Below are positions 19,199 to 28,465 of a DNA stretch of 64,000 nucleotides, one piece after another (within the stretch, counting starts at the first letter, position 1; every line of letters starts with the position of its first letter). A program made the translations under genes and the position numbers. Under the pieces are notes generated by a model that did no database searches, had not been told where the DNA came from, and worked only from the letters and a program-made list of their open reading frames with translations. Location: NCBI GenBank assembly GCA_902799355.1, contig CADCAG010000010.1:23983-87982 (forward strand), written 5' to 3'. The stretch comes from an uncultured Bacteroidales bacterium. GTDB taxonomy: Bacteria > Bacteroidota > Bacteroidia > Bacteroidales > Bacteroidaceae.

Positions 19199-19207
19199 GC
19201 AAAATTA
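19199..19207 (-). promoter_or_regulatory. Proximal -7 box for the susC operon
   Basis: Minus-strand TAATTTTGC fits TAnnTTTG and lies 62 bases before the susC ATG. A second candidate, TACTTTTGC at 19306-19314, would give a leader of about 165 bases. Confidence 0.6.
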
Positions 19208-19392
19208 TTAAAAAAAGGTACTACTTTCTGGCGATGGGTCGAGAAAGTGGACAAATATAGGCACACAAAAATGTAAGTTACTGGTTAGCAACTGTTTATT
19301 TTTTCGCAAAAGTACAAAAAAGTGGATGAAATATAGAGGTGTAAATCAGACAACAAAGGAAATATCCACCTCTTTAACGGAGGAAAAAGCTA

Positions 19393-19683
19393 TTAGCAGA
19401 AACGTATGTCGGTAATCACCTGACTACCGACATACGTGTTTAGCTTGTGGGTCAGCTCTTGGCGACGCATTGACAGTTCGGCACGTAGCGCAGGACTGGA
19501 CAGACGCACATAGAGCGTCTGGTTATAGATATAGGTATTCAACGTGTAGCGCTGTATCATCGGGCCCGCAATCTGGGGCCATGCCTCTACCAGCCGTTTC
19601 TGCAGTAGCGGCATTTCCAACCCTTGCTCACGCAGGTTGCGGAGTATCAGGTCTTTGACCGATTGTACGTCGCGCTTGAACAT
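19393..19683 (-). CDS. DUF721 (DciA-like) protein
   Basis: A 96-residue protein of the DUF721 family, which includes the DnaB-helicase operator DciA. The core WPQIAGPMIQRYTLNTYIYNQTLYVRLSSPALRAEL matches the KH-like fold of the family. It lies on the same strand as recF, a pairing I know from other Bacteroidetes, and supports a role in DNA replication or repair. Here a DUF4923 gene separates the two. Confidence 0.82.
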   Translation of the reverse strand: MFKRDVQSVKDLILRNLREQGLEMPLLQKRLVEAWPQIAGPMIQRYTLNTYIYNQTLYVRLSSPALRAELSMRRQELTHKLNTYVGSQVITDIRFC

Positions 19684-19692
19684 GGTACCTTT

Positions 19693-20313
19693 TTACTTCT
19701 TCATGTCGAAGCCGAGGCGTACGCCATCGTAGTTCTTCGAGAGGTCACCAATCTTCTGGGCAGTGTCGTTACCACTCATGGTTGCCAGTATCTGCAGCAC
19801 GTTAAGCAGTTTCTTAGACTCGAAGAGCAGCGAGATGCCACCGTATTCGCGCTTGGCATAGCAGTTGATGCTGATCAACAGACCCTTCATGGTTACCTTG
19901 GCAGTAGCCTCGTCGAGTGTCCATGTGCCACTGAACTTCTTGCCAGCAACGGCAGCAGTAAACGTGCCATCCTCGTTGAATGTGGTGTAAGTGTTCTGAG
20001 CGCTGATACCCACCTTCTGGAAGTAGGGAGCCATCTCCTGCTCAATCTTCGTAGCTGCTACCTCACCACCGGCCTTAGCCAACAGGTTCTCACTGGTGAA
20101 CGCACATCCTGGGCTGTCGTAGTGCCAGGTGCCCACCATTCCATCCTTTGTCACCTTGTCAAGACCAATAACGCTGCTGAAAGCGTTAGCCAACGTGCCA
20201 CCACTTGCCACAGTCTGCAGCAGGGTGCCTGCACCACAAGAAGTTACTACTACCCCTGCTGTTACCATCAGCACGAGGGCCATCACTGTTGTTACAATTT
20301 TCTTCATAATCAC
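19693..20313 (-). CDS. DUF4923-family lipoprotein
   Basis: A 206-residue lipoprotein: MKKIVTTVMALVLMVTAG with a lipobox ending VVTSC. The body (GTWHYDSPGCAFTSENLLAKAGGE, then FNEDGTFTAAVAGKKFSGTW and KMTMKGLL-like strands) resembles the DUF4923 family, a lipocalin-like group restricted to Bacteroidales. Its biochemical function is unknown. It may be translated from the same transcript as recF and DUF721. A second ATG two codons downstream (20307) is an equally good start. Confidence 0.8.
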   Translation of the reverse strand: MIMKKIVTTVMALVLMVTAGVVVTSCGAGTLLQTVASGGTLANAFSSVIGLDKVTKDGMVGTWHYDSPGCAFTSENLLAKAGGEVAATKIEQEMAPYFQKVGISAQNTYTTFNEDGTFTAAVAGKKFSGTWTLDEATAKVTMKGLLISINCYAKREYGGISLLFESKKLLNVLQILATMSGNDTAQKIGDLSKNYDGVRLGFDMKK

Positions 20314-20329
20314 CTTATCATTTATATGA

Positions 20330-20390
20330 ATTTAATGTTTAATCTTTCATCTTTAACCTTTCATCTTTAACCTTTATCCTTTATCCACTA
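20330..20390. repeat. Degenerate tandem repeat (ATCTTTAACCTTTC-type units)
   Basis: About six imperfect 7-bp units of the form CTTTAAC/CTTTCAT lie between the DUF4923 gene and the end of recF and run into the last recF codons. Confidence 0.75.
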
Positions 20391-21496
20391 ACCTCCCCTT
20401 GACTGACATGGAAAATCTTGTAGTCGAGCGACGTGGTACGGAGTATCTGGTCCAGGTGGTCGCGATTGGTATCGGTAATAAATATCTGTCCGAAGTTGTC
20501 GCTGGACACCAGACGCACTATCTGCTCCACGCGCTGGGCGTCGAGCTTGTCGAAGATGTCGTCAAGCAGCAGCAGAGGCGTCGTCTTCGAGCCCGTCCGC
20601 TTCAGGAAGTCAAACTGTGCCAGCTTCAGGCTGGTGACGTAGGTCTTGTTCTGTCCCTGTGAACCCTCACGTTTCATCAGGTGTCCGTCGAGCGTAAACT
20701 CCAAATCGTCACGATGCACGCCGTGTAGCGAGTAGCCCACCGCCAGGTCCTTGTGGCGATCACGCTGGATAACCTCCAGCAGCGGGCCACGCTGACAGTG
20801 CGACACATAGGTCAACCCTACCCTTTCCTGTCCGCCAGAGATGTGCTGGTAGTACTCCTGAAACAGCGGTATCAGCTCGTCGACAAAGGCACGTCGCTTC
20901 TCATACAGCGTCTCGCCAGCCTCAGCCATCTGCTCCTCCCACAGCTGTAGCACCAACGTGTCGGGCGCAGGATCCTCCATCTTCAGTAGGATGTTACGCT
21001 GCTGCAAGGCATTGTTATAGCGACTCAGCGCATCGATATACGAGCGGTCGTACTGTGCGATGACCATATCCATCAGCTTTCTGCGCTCCTCGCTGCCACC
21101 CTCTATGAGCATGGCGTCAGCAGGCGACACCACCACAAGTGGTATCAGTCCGATATGCTCCGACAGTCGCTTATACTCCTTCTTGTTACGCTTGAAGTGT
21201 TTCTTCTGTCCCCGCTTCATACCCACAGAGATGATTAATCTATCATCTATCATCTTTAATCTTTCGTCTTCCCCGTATTCCCCTTCTATCATGCAGAAAG
21301 GCTCCTCATGACGAATCACCTGCGAGTCGATTGGGTTCGACGCCGACTTACAGAACGACAGGTAGTACACGGCATCGAGCACATTCGTCTTACCCATGCC
21401 ATTGCTACCAATGAAACAGTTCATCTTAGGCGACAGCTCCAACTGGGCCTCACCAATGTTCTTGTAGTTCAGTATCGACAGCTTTCTAAGTATCAT
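20381..21496 (-). CDS. recF: DNA replication and repair protein RecF
   Basis: A 371-residue SMC-like ATPase that loads RecA at single-stranded gaps. The Walker A motif GSNGMGKT is at residues 30-37, the signature region is near GSQGQNKTYVTSLKLAQF, and the Walker B LLLLDDIFDKLD is near residue 310. The reading frame extends upstream to 21610, but family alignment and a -7 box at 21504-21512 place the start at 21496. Residues about 75-88 (LKMIDDRLIISV) are coded by a degenerate CATCTTTAAT-type tandem repeat at 21231-21273, which looks like a tolerated in-frame insertion. Confidence 0.94.
   Translation of the reverse strand: MILRKLSILNYKNIGEAQLELSPKMNCFIGSNGMGKTNVLDAVYYLSFCKSASNPIDSQVIRHEEPFCMIEGEYGEDERLKMIDDRLIISVGMKRGQKKHFKRNKKEYKRLSEHIGLIPLVVVSPADAMLIEGGSEERRKLMDMVIAQYDRSYIDALSRYNNALQQRNILLKMEDPAPDTLVLQLWEEQMAEAGETLYEKRRAFVDELIPLFQEYYQHISGGQERVGLTYVSHCQRGPLLEVIQRDRHKDLAVGYSLHGVHRDDLEFTLDGHLMKREGSQGQNKTYVTSLKLAQFDFLKRTGSKTTPLLLLDDIFDKLDAQRVEQIVRLVSSDNFGQIFITDTNRDHLDQILRTTSLDYKIFHVSQGEVSG
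21231..21273. repeat. In-frame degenerate tandem repeat inside recF
   Basis: Imperfect 7- to 10-bp units (ATCTATCATC, ATCTTTAATC) resemble the intergenic tracts at 20330 and 35755. They lie within the recF coding frame and keep it open. Confidence 0.75.
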
Positions 21497-21503
21497 TTCG
21501 GGT

Positions 21504-21512
21504 GCAAAGTTA
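21504..21512 (-). promoter_or_regulatory. -7 box almost adjoining the recF start codon
   Basis: Minus-strand TAACTTTGC ends 7 bases before the ATG, so the mRNA would be leaderless or nearly so. Confidence 0.65.
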
Positions 21513-21566
21513 CGAATAAGCGAGGAGAATGCAAAAGGAAAACTTGTTTTTCTTTTCAAGCGAAAT

Positions 21567-22880
21567 TTATTTCCACCAGCTGTCTTTCGTCTTACAGATT
21601 GCCTGAGCAATACAATTCATGGTTTTACATTCAGCTACTGTAATCATCTCATCGGCAGTCCGATAATGGTACTGCCAAGGGGAAAGCAATAAGAGATGTC
21701 CCTCTGCACACATTTGTATGCGAGCTTCCGAAGGGTGATAAATCTCTGGGAAACCATTATCTGCAATAAGAGTCACTGGATAAGATTGGGCGATGACATC
21801 ATCCATAATTCGCTGCTCACCTTTGGCAATACGTGCAGACACCAGCACGACACCCTCTGCGGCCTTCTCAATACATTGTTGCAGCTGACGACCATGCAAT
21901 AAAGCATCCTTCCTGTGACAAATGACAGGTAGAATAGAGTTATTGAGCATTCCGTAGTCACCATAACTGTCACAGTAGATATGTCCGTCCTTAACTATCA
22001 GCAACTTCTCGATGCGTTGCCATATCTCTTCATTGAACTGTGTCGGTGAGCATTCTTGTTGCAGATAACCTTTCAAGGCTCGTAGAGATAGATGAGTATC
22101 TATGCTCTTACGTTGGCATTGCAACCACAATCGATGTGAACTTCGGAGCAATCGGCTTCGTGGGTTATTATGAATATATTGTCGCTGCGTCTCCAATTGC
22201 TCAGCACTCAGCGGTATCACGTCTACAAAGCCGAGAGAGAACAACGGAGCACGCCCTGTAGTTCCGCGCGATGGTACCTTATATCCTTGCGGGTAAACCG
22301 CAGGGCACTGGCTATTGCCTGCACTCATGCTTTTTGGGCTATTGCCTGCCCCTGTACTTGTCTGGCTATCACCAGCGTCCATGCTTATCTGGCTACCACT
22401 GGCGCCCGTGCTCGCTTGGTTACTGTTTTCGCCAGTGTCTGCGGGTTTACTGTTTTCGCCAGTGTCTGCGGGTTTACCCCGTAGTTCCAGCATCTCCCAG
22501 AACCGCCGGTTACACCCCTTCTTGAACCCAGCAATCACCTGCCCCAGATGCGTTGCCACCCCGTTCTTACTAAAGATATCCCGATGCACCACCACGATGC
22601 AATGCAAATGGTCAGGCATCACCACATGATCCTGTATCTCTATCATCGGGTAGTGGGCCGTAATGCTTGTCGTCAGCTCCAGTTCCACCATCCTGCCTAC
22701 CTCGTTCAGTTCCACACGTGGTGCCTGTGGACTGCCATCGGCAGCATTGATATCCCCCACAACCTTACCCAATGCCTGTCGATAGACCATATTCACCTTG
22801 ATGGTGACATGATAAGTTCCTGGCAAGCCATATTGCTTATGCTTGCTTCGCCTGTCCATGCGATGGTTGTAATTCTCCAT
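21567..22880 (-). CDS. REP-associated tyrosine transposase (RAYT) with extra C-terminal domain
   Basis: A 437-residue Y1-type transposase. The catalytic HUH motif is in VMPDHLHCIVVVH (near residue 90) and the tyrosine in YIHNNP (near 237), typical of RAYT enzymes that move REP palindromes. Between them, residues about 140-195 are a Ser/Gly/Asp/Thr-rich linker made of repeats such as PADTGENSK (an exact 27-bp duplication near 22430-22480) and STGAGNS. After YIHNNP there are about 190 more residues, including VVLVSARIAKGEQRIMDDVI and ADNGFPEIYHPSEARI, resembling a DprA-like Rossmann fold. Typical RAYTs are under 250 residues. Promoter at 22888. Confidence 0.85.
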   Translation of the reverse strand: MENYNHRMDRRSKHKQYGLPGTYHVTIKVNMVYRQALGKVVGDINAADGSPQAPRVELNEVGRMVELELTTSITAHYPMIEIQDHVVMPDHLHCIVVVHRDIFSKNGVATHLGQVIAGFKKGCNRRFWEMLELRGKPADTGENSKPADTGENSNQASTGASGSQISMDAGDSQTSTGAGNSPKSMSAGNSQCPAVYPQGYKVPSRGTTGRAPLFSLGFVDVIPLSAEQLETQRQYIHNNPRSRLLRSSHRLWLQCQRKSIDTHLSLRALKGYLQQECSPTQFNEEIWQRIEKLLIVKDGHIYCDSYGDYGMLNNSILPVICHRKDALLHGRQLQQCIEKAAEGVVLVSARIAKGEQRIMDDVIAQSYPVTLIADNGFPEIYHPSEARIQMCAEGHLLLLSPWQYHYRTADEMITVAECKTMNCIAQAICKTKDSWWK

Positions 22881-22887
22881 ATCTCAT

Positions 22888-22896
22888 GCAAAGATA
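22888..22896 (-). promoter_or_regulatory. -7 box for the RAYT gene
   Basis: Minus-strand TATCTTTGC ends 7 bases from the ATG, predicting a nearly leaderless mRNA. Confidence 0.65.
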
Positions 22897-22961
22897 ATAC
22901 TTTTATCTTTAATCATTTTCAAAAAACGGAAGAATTATTTGCATCTTTAGAAAAATCTTGC

Positions 22962-22970
22962 TATCTTTGC
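22962..22970 (+). promoter_or_regulatory. -7 box reading toward the palindrome and FISUMP-like gene
   Basis: Plus-strand TATCTTTGC, divergent from the RAYT promoter. A transcript from here would carry the 119-bp palindrome in a leader of about 285 bases before the lipoprotein start. Confidence 0.55.
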
Positions 22971-23067
22971 CATTGAAATATGTTGAACCAAATAAAACCG
23001 TAGATGCCTATGGGCTGAGATTATTATAAATTGGACATATAGGATGAATATCCACTTTTAGATTCTT

Positions 23068-23186
23068 GTCATTCGAAATCGGCAAAATTTCAAACGTAAT
23101 CAAGAACTTGAAGTTGGAGTTCGCGCCAAACGGCGTGGGCTTTTACTCGTTTAAGATTACAAGGTGTTTGCCGATACCTGAATGAC
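23068..23186. repeat. 119-bp imperfect palindrome next to the RAYT gene
   Basis: The outer arms GTCATTCGAAATCGGCAAA (23068-23086) and the complement of 23167-23186 match at all but two or three positions. Inner GTAATC hexamers pair at similar offsets. The tip has a small CGCC-AAAC-GGCG hairpin near 23125. The gap between the RAYT and the next gene is 376 bases and has no open frame. It could be a REP-like element or a structured leader RNA. Confidence 0.65.
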
Positions 23187-23256
23187 GTAGACGAAGTAAA
23201 TTGTCCACGTTTTCTTTTTGTGTGTATTTGAAATAACTATAATAACAAAAAACTAT

Positions 23257-23916
23257 ATGATTATGAAAAAACTATCAATTATGTTTATATTCCTTTCTTT
23301 GGGAATGCTCTTTTCTTGTAGTAAAGGGGACAGTGATGAAACGCCAGCAGAACAAGACATATTACAAGCTGTGGATTTGGGATTATCTGTTAAATGGGCC
23401 AGCCATAATGTAGGTGCTAAGAGTAAATATGAATTAGGCTATTATTTTGCATGGGGTGAAACAACACCACGTACAAATTTCAATGAAAGTAACTACAAAT
23501 ACTACAAGAATGAAAAGTATGCAGACATAACAAATAAAGGAAAAATGGAAATCGATATTATGGATGATGCTGCTCGTTCAAATATGAAAGGGAACTGGCG
23601 AATGCCTACTATGCAGGAATTTGAAGAGCTTTTCAATAAGTGCGCATGGAAATGGATAGAGAAGATTGATAATGGAATACTCATTAAGGGCTTTGAAGTA
23701 ACAGGTCCTTCTAATAACACAATTTTCATACCGAAAGGTGAGAGGGACATAAACAATAACACATATGGGGATTGTTATATGAGCTCAACTATTGAATACG
23801 ATTCGTTTTATAGTGATCATTGTGCTGTAAGAGGGTTGTGTATTGAAGATAACAGACAAAATGTTTTCTGGAGTGCACGATTTTTAGGAAATCTTGTTAG
23901 AGCAGTCTGTGAGTAA
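23257..23916 (+). CDS. FISUMP-like (Fibrobacter major paralogous domain) lipoprotein
   Basis: A 219-residue lipoprotein (MKKLSIMFIFLSLGMLFSC). The mature part has the recurring Bacteroidales pattern VDLGLSVKWASHNVGA, GYYFAWGETTP and NWRMPTMQEFEELFNKCAWKW, close to the Fibrobacter succinogenes major paralogous (FISUMP) domain. It is probably exported to the cell surface; the ligand is unknown. It is clearly richer in A+T than its neighbours and uses AT-ending codons, suggesting a different origin. The start could also be 23263; the longer frame to 23218 lacks a signal peptide start. Confidence 0.75.
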   Translation: MIMKKLSIMFIFLSLGMLFSCSKGDSDETPAEQDILQAVDLGLSVKWASHNVGAKSKYELGYYFAWGETTPRTNFNESNYKYYKNEKYADITNKGKMEIDIMDDAARSNMKGNWRMPTMQEFEELFNKCAWKWIEKIDNGILIKGFEVTGPSNNTIFIPKGERDINNNTYGDCYMSSTIEYDSFYSDHCAVRGLCIEDNRQNVFWSARFLGNLVRAVCE

Positions 23917-24021
23917 TAAAAATCTCCAACAACAATTATCCCTACTATTTAATAAAAAGCACAGCGGATTTGATATGACCCTATTATGCACTTGATGCAA
24001 AGATCGTTTTTTCTTATAATG

Positions 24022-24088
24022 GAGAGTGTAAAGTAAACTGTGTCAGGCTACAATGAAAGTAGTAAGACATAGTTTACTTTACACTCTC
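24022..24088. mobile_element. 67-bp MITE-like inverted repeat
   Basis: Arms of 23 bp (24022-24044 and 24066-24088, beginning GAGAGTGTAAAGTAAACT) match with one mismatch around a 21-base loop. The ends resemble terminal repeats of transposons but no transposase is present. Outside them a second, weaker inverted pair shares GCACAGCGGA and GCACTTG blocks. Confidence 0.6.
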
Positions 24089-24133
24089 TGAATTGATAGC
24101 CTTTACAAGTGCACAGTTCCGCTGTGCAATAAT

Positions 24134-24222
24134 AAAAGGTGGGGTCTGAATGATCCACTTTGAGATGCTATAGGATGCCACAGAGATTGACACTAACATC
24201 TAATCAATTCGCAGTCGACATT
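24134..24222. repeat. 89-bp direct repeat, copy A
   Basis: Identical over 89 bases to 24888-24976. Begins AAAAGGTGGGGTCTGAATGA and ends CAGTCGACATT. Confidence 0.95.
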
Positions 24223-24240
24223 TATAATGTACGCGCACGG

Positions 24241-24272
24241 AAACAGCTAATACAGGCCTGTATTAGCTGTTT
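24241..24272. repeat. 32-bp perfect palindrome
   Basis: AAACAGCTAATACAGG is followed directly by its exact reverse complement. Shorter versions of the AGCTAATAC motif recur at about 24285-24310 and 24770-24860. Confidence 0.9.
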
Positions 24273-24551
24273 TTGGTATGCAAATACAGCTATCTCGCAT
24301 CTGTGTTAGCTGCATGTCTGAAACAATTTATAGGAATTGGCAAATATTGCCTACATTGCTTACACATCCTACATTTATTGCTGATATACAATACTTTACA
24401 TGATGCAAGCAAAAAGTATACATGTAGACATTAAATAAGTACGTGAGTGCGCACGCTGTGTGTTTTTCAAATAAGCTTTATATTCCCCATTCCCCACAAA
24501 TCACTCAGAATGCCGATGTGTAAAGGGTTTGAGAGGTGGGGAACCTTAGAC

Positions 24552-24720
24552 AAGATTCCCCATACATTCCCCACAGGTTCCCCACCCTATCTATCAAAAT
24601 ATTCTGTTTGATTTGAGACGATTTGTAGAATTTCCCCCGTTAGGTGCTAGTATTTGAAAGGGGGAATGTATGGGGAATATGTGGGGAACCTCGAAATGGG
24701 TTCCCCACCCTGGAACCCCT
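24552..24720. repeat. TTCCCCAC-rich inverted repeat
   Basis: ATTCCCCATACATTCC near 24554 is the exact complement of GGAATGTATGGGGAAT near 24663, and further TTCCCCAC / GTGGGGAA copies lie around both. Confidence 0.75.
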
Positions 24721-24887
24721 GTAAATAAAGGCATCGGGGGAATGTGAGGTCTTTTTTTGAAATATACAGCTGATACAGACGCGGCTACAACTAATACAGC
24801 GCTGTATACAGCTAAGCCAACGCTGGCTACAGCTGTTTCGCGTTCATATCAGTTGTATTACAAAAATGGAAAAGGTGGGGTCTCTGG

Positions 24888-24976
24888 AAAAGGTGGGGTC
24901 TGAATGATCCACTTTGAGATGCTATAGGATGCCACAGAGATTGACACTAACATCTAATCAATTCGCAGTCGACATT
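24888..24976. repeat. 89-bp direct repeat, copy B
   Basis: Exact second copy of 24134-24222, 754 bases downstream. It is preceded by a partial copy of its first 15 bases (24870-24884). Confidence 0.95.
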
Positions 24977-25012
24977 AAACAATGTTCGCGCGTGAGCACG
25001 CTGTGTGGTTTT

Positions 25013-27871
<2,859 letters not shown>

Positions 27872-27899
27872 TTATAGTTGTTATTTCGTTTTTAATCGA

Positions 27900-28289
27900 T
27901 TAGTCATACAGGTAGAACATTCTTTCCATCATTCTCCATTTCTCGTCAGATGTGCTGCCGGGCTTACACTGCTGGAACATGGCAACATAGTCCTCCCACT
28001 CAGCCTGTCGTGGTAGTGTGGCAAGTTTCGCCATAGCACTGTCCCAATCAAAGTCAACTGGAGTTTCCACAATCATAAACAGATGGTTGTCGAGTATGTA
28101 GATCTCCATCTCGAGGATACCTACAGACTTTATCCCCTCACGTATCTCAGGCCACGAATGGTATCTGTCGTGAGCCTCCTTGTATCTGGCTATCAATTCT
28201 GGATTATTCTTCAGGTCCATCGTCTGACAGTATCGTTTGGTGGGCACACCATATGTCTTGCATTTATAGCCTGATTTGCTCTCGTTCAT
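27900..28289 (-). CDS. L-rhamnose (or L-fucose) mutarotase family protein
   Basis: A 129-residue protein of the RhaM/DUF718 family, which interconverts alpha and beta anomers of a 6-deoxysugar. The family pattern is clear (RYKEAHDRYHSWPEIREGIKS, IYILDNHLFMIVET, EWEDYVAMFQQ and the final MERMFYLYD). It is about 25 residues longer than RhaM at the N-terminus (MNESKSGYKCKTYGVPTKRYCQ). Its partnership with a GH2 gene suggests that the glycan substrate contains rhamnose or fucose. Whether the sugar is rhamnose or fucose cannot be decided from sequence. Confidence 0.88.
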   Translation of the reverse strand: MNESKSGYKCKTYGVPTKRYCQTMDLKNNPELIARYKEAHDRYHSWPEIREGIKSVGILEMEIYILDNHLFMIVETPVDFDWDSAMAKLATLPRQAEWEDYVAMFQQCKPGSTSDEKWRMMERMFYLYD

Positions 28290-28314
28290 ATTTTGTTTCG
28301 TTATGATTGTCGTT

Positions 28315-28323
28315 GCAAAGATA
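28315..28323 (-). promoter_or_regulatory. -7 box for the mutarotase-GH2 operon
   Basis: Minus-strand TATCTTTGC, 25 bases before the mutarotase ATG. The 176-base gap to the divergent AraC gene is the natural place for the AraC binding sites. Confidence 0.7.
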
Positions 28324-28465
28324 AGGATAATTTTCTTATCCTCTACTAATTATTGTCGACTTTTTATAGCACAATATCGATATAACACTAAAAAAAAACA
28401 ATAAAAAGTTGCTCGTCTCGAAAATTATTTGTTCTTTTGCAAACTAAGAAACCTAGAGACCTCGG

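Larger units (their letters stand above)
23917..25012. other. Gene-free repeat-rich region
   Basis: About 1.1 kb with no credible reading frame on either strand. It contains nested inverted repeats (24022-24088), an exact 89-bp direct duplication (24134-24222 and 24888-24976), a 32-bp perfect palindrome (24241-24272), many copies of an ACAGCTAATAC-like motif and a stretch of TTCCCCAC/GTGGGGAA repeats (24484-24720). Motifs like GTGAGTGCGCACGCTGTGTG occur near 24443 and again near 24991. It looks like the remains of one or more mobile elements. Confidence 0.7.

Noticed and set aside
21497-21610. N-terminal extension of RecF and overlap with the RAYT gene
   Set aside because: The extension lies upstream of the predicted promoter and has no RecF homology; the reading frame is open only by chance.
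24022-24088. Inverted repeat as a plain transcription terminator
   Set aside because: The arms are 23 bp with AT-rich content, a long loop and no T-run directly after; it lies over 100 bases from the nearest gene end. A transposon-like origin fits better.
24134-24976. Possible CRISPR array or replication origin in the repeat-rich gap
   Set aside because: There are only two exact copies with a 665-bp spacing, no regular short spacers, no cas genes, and no dnaA or rep gene nearby.
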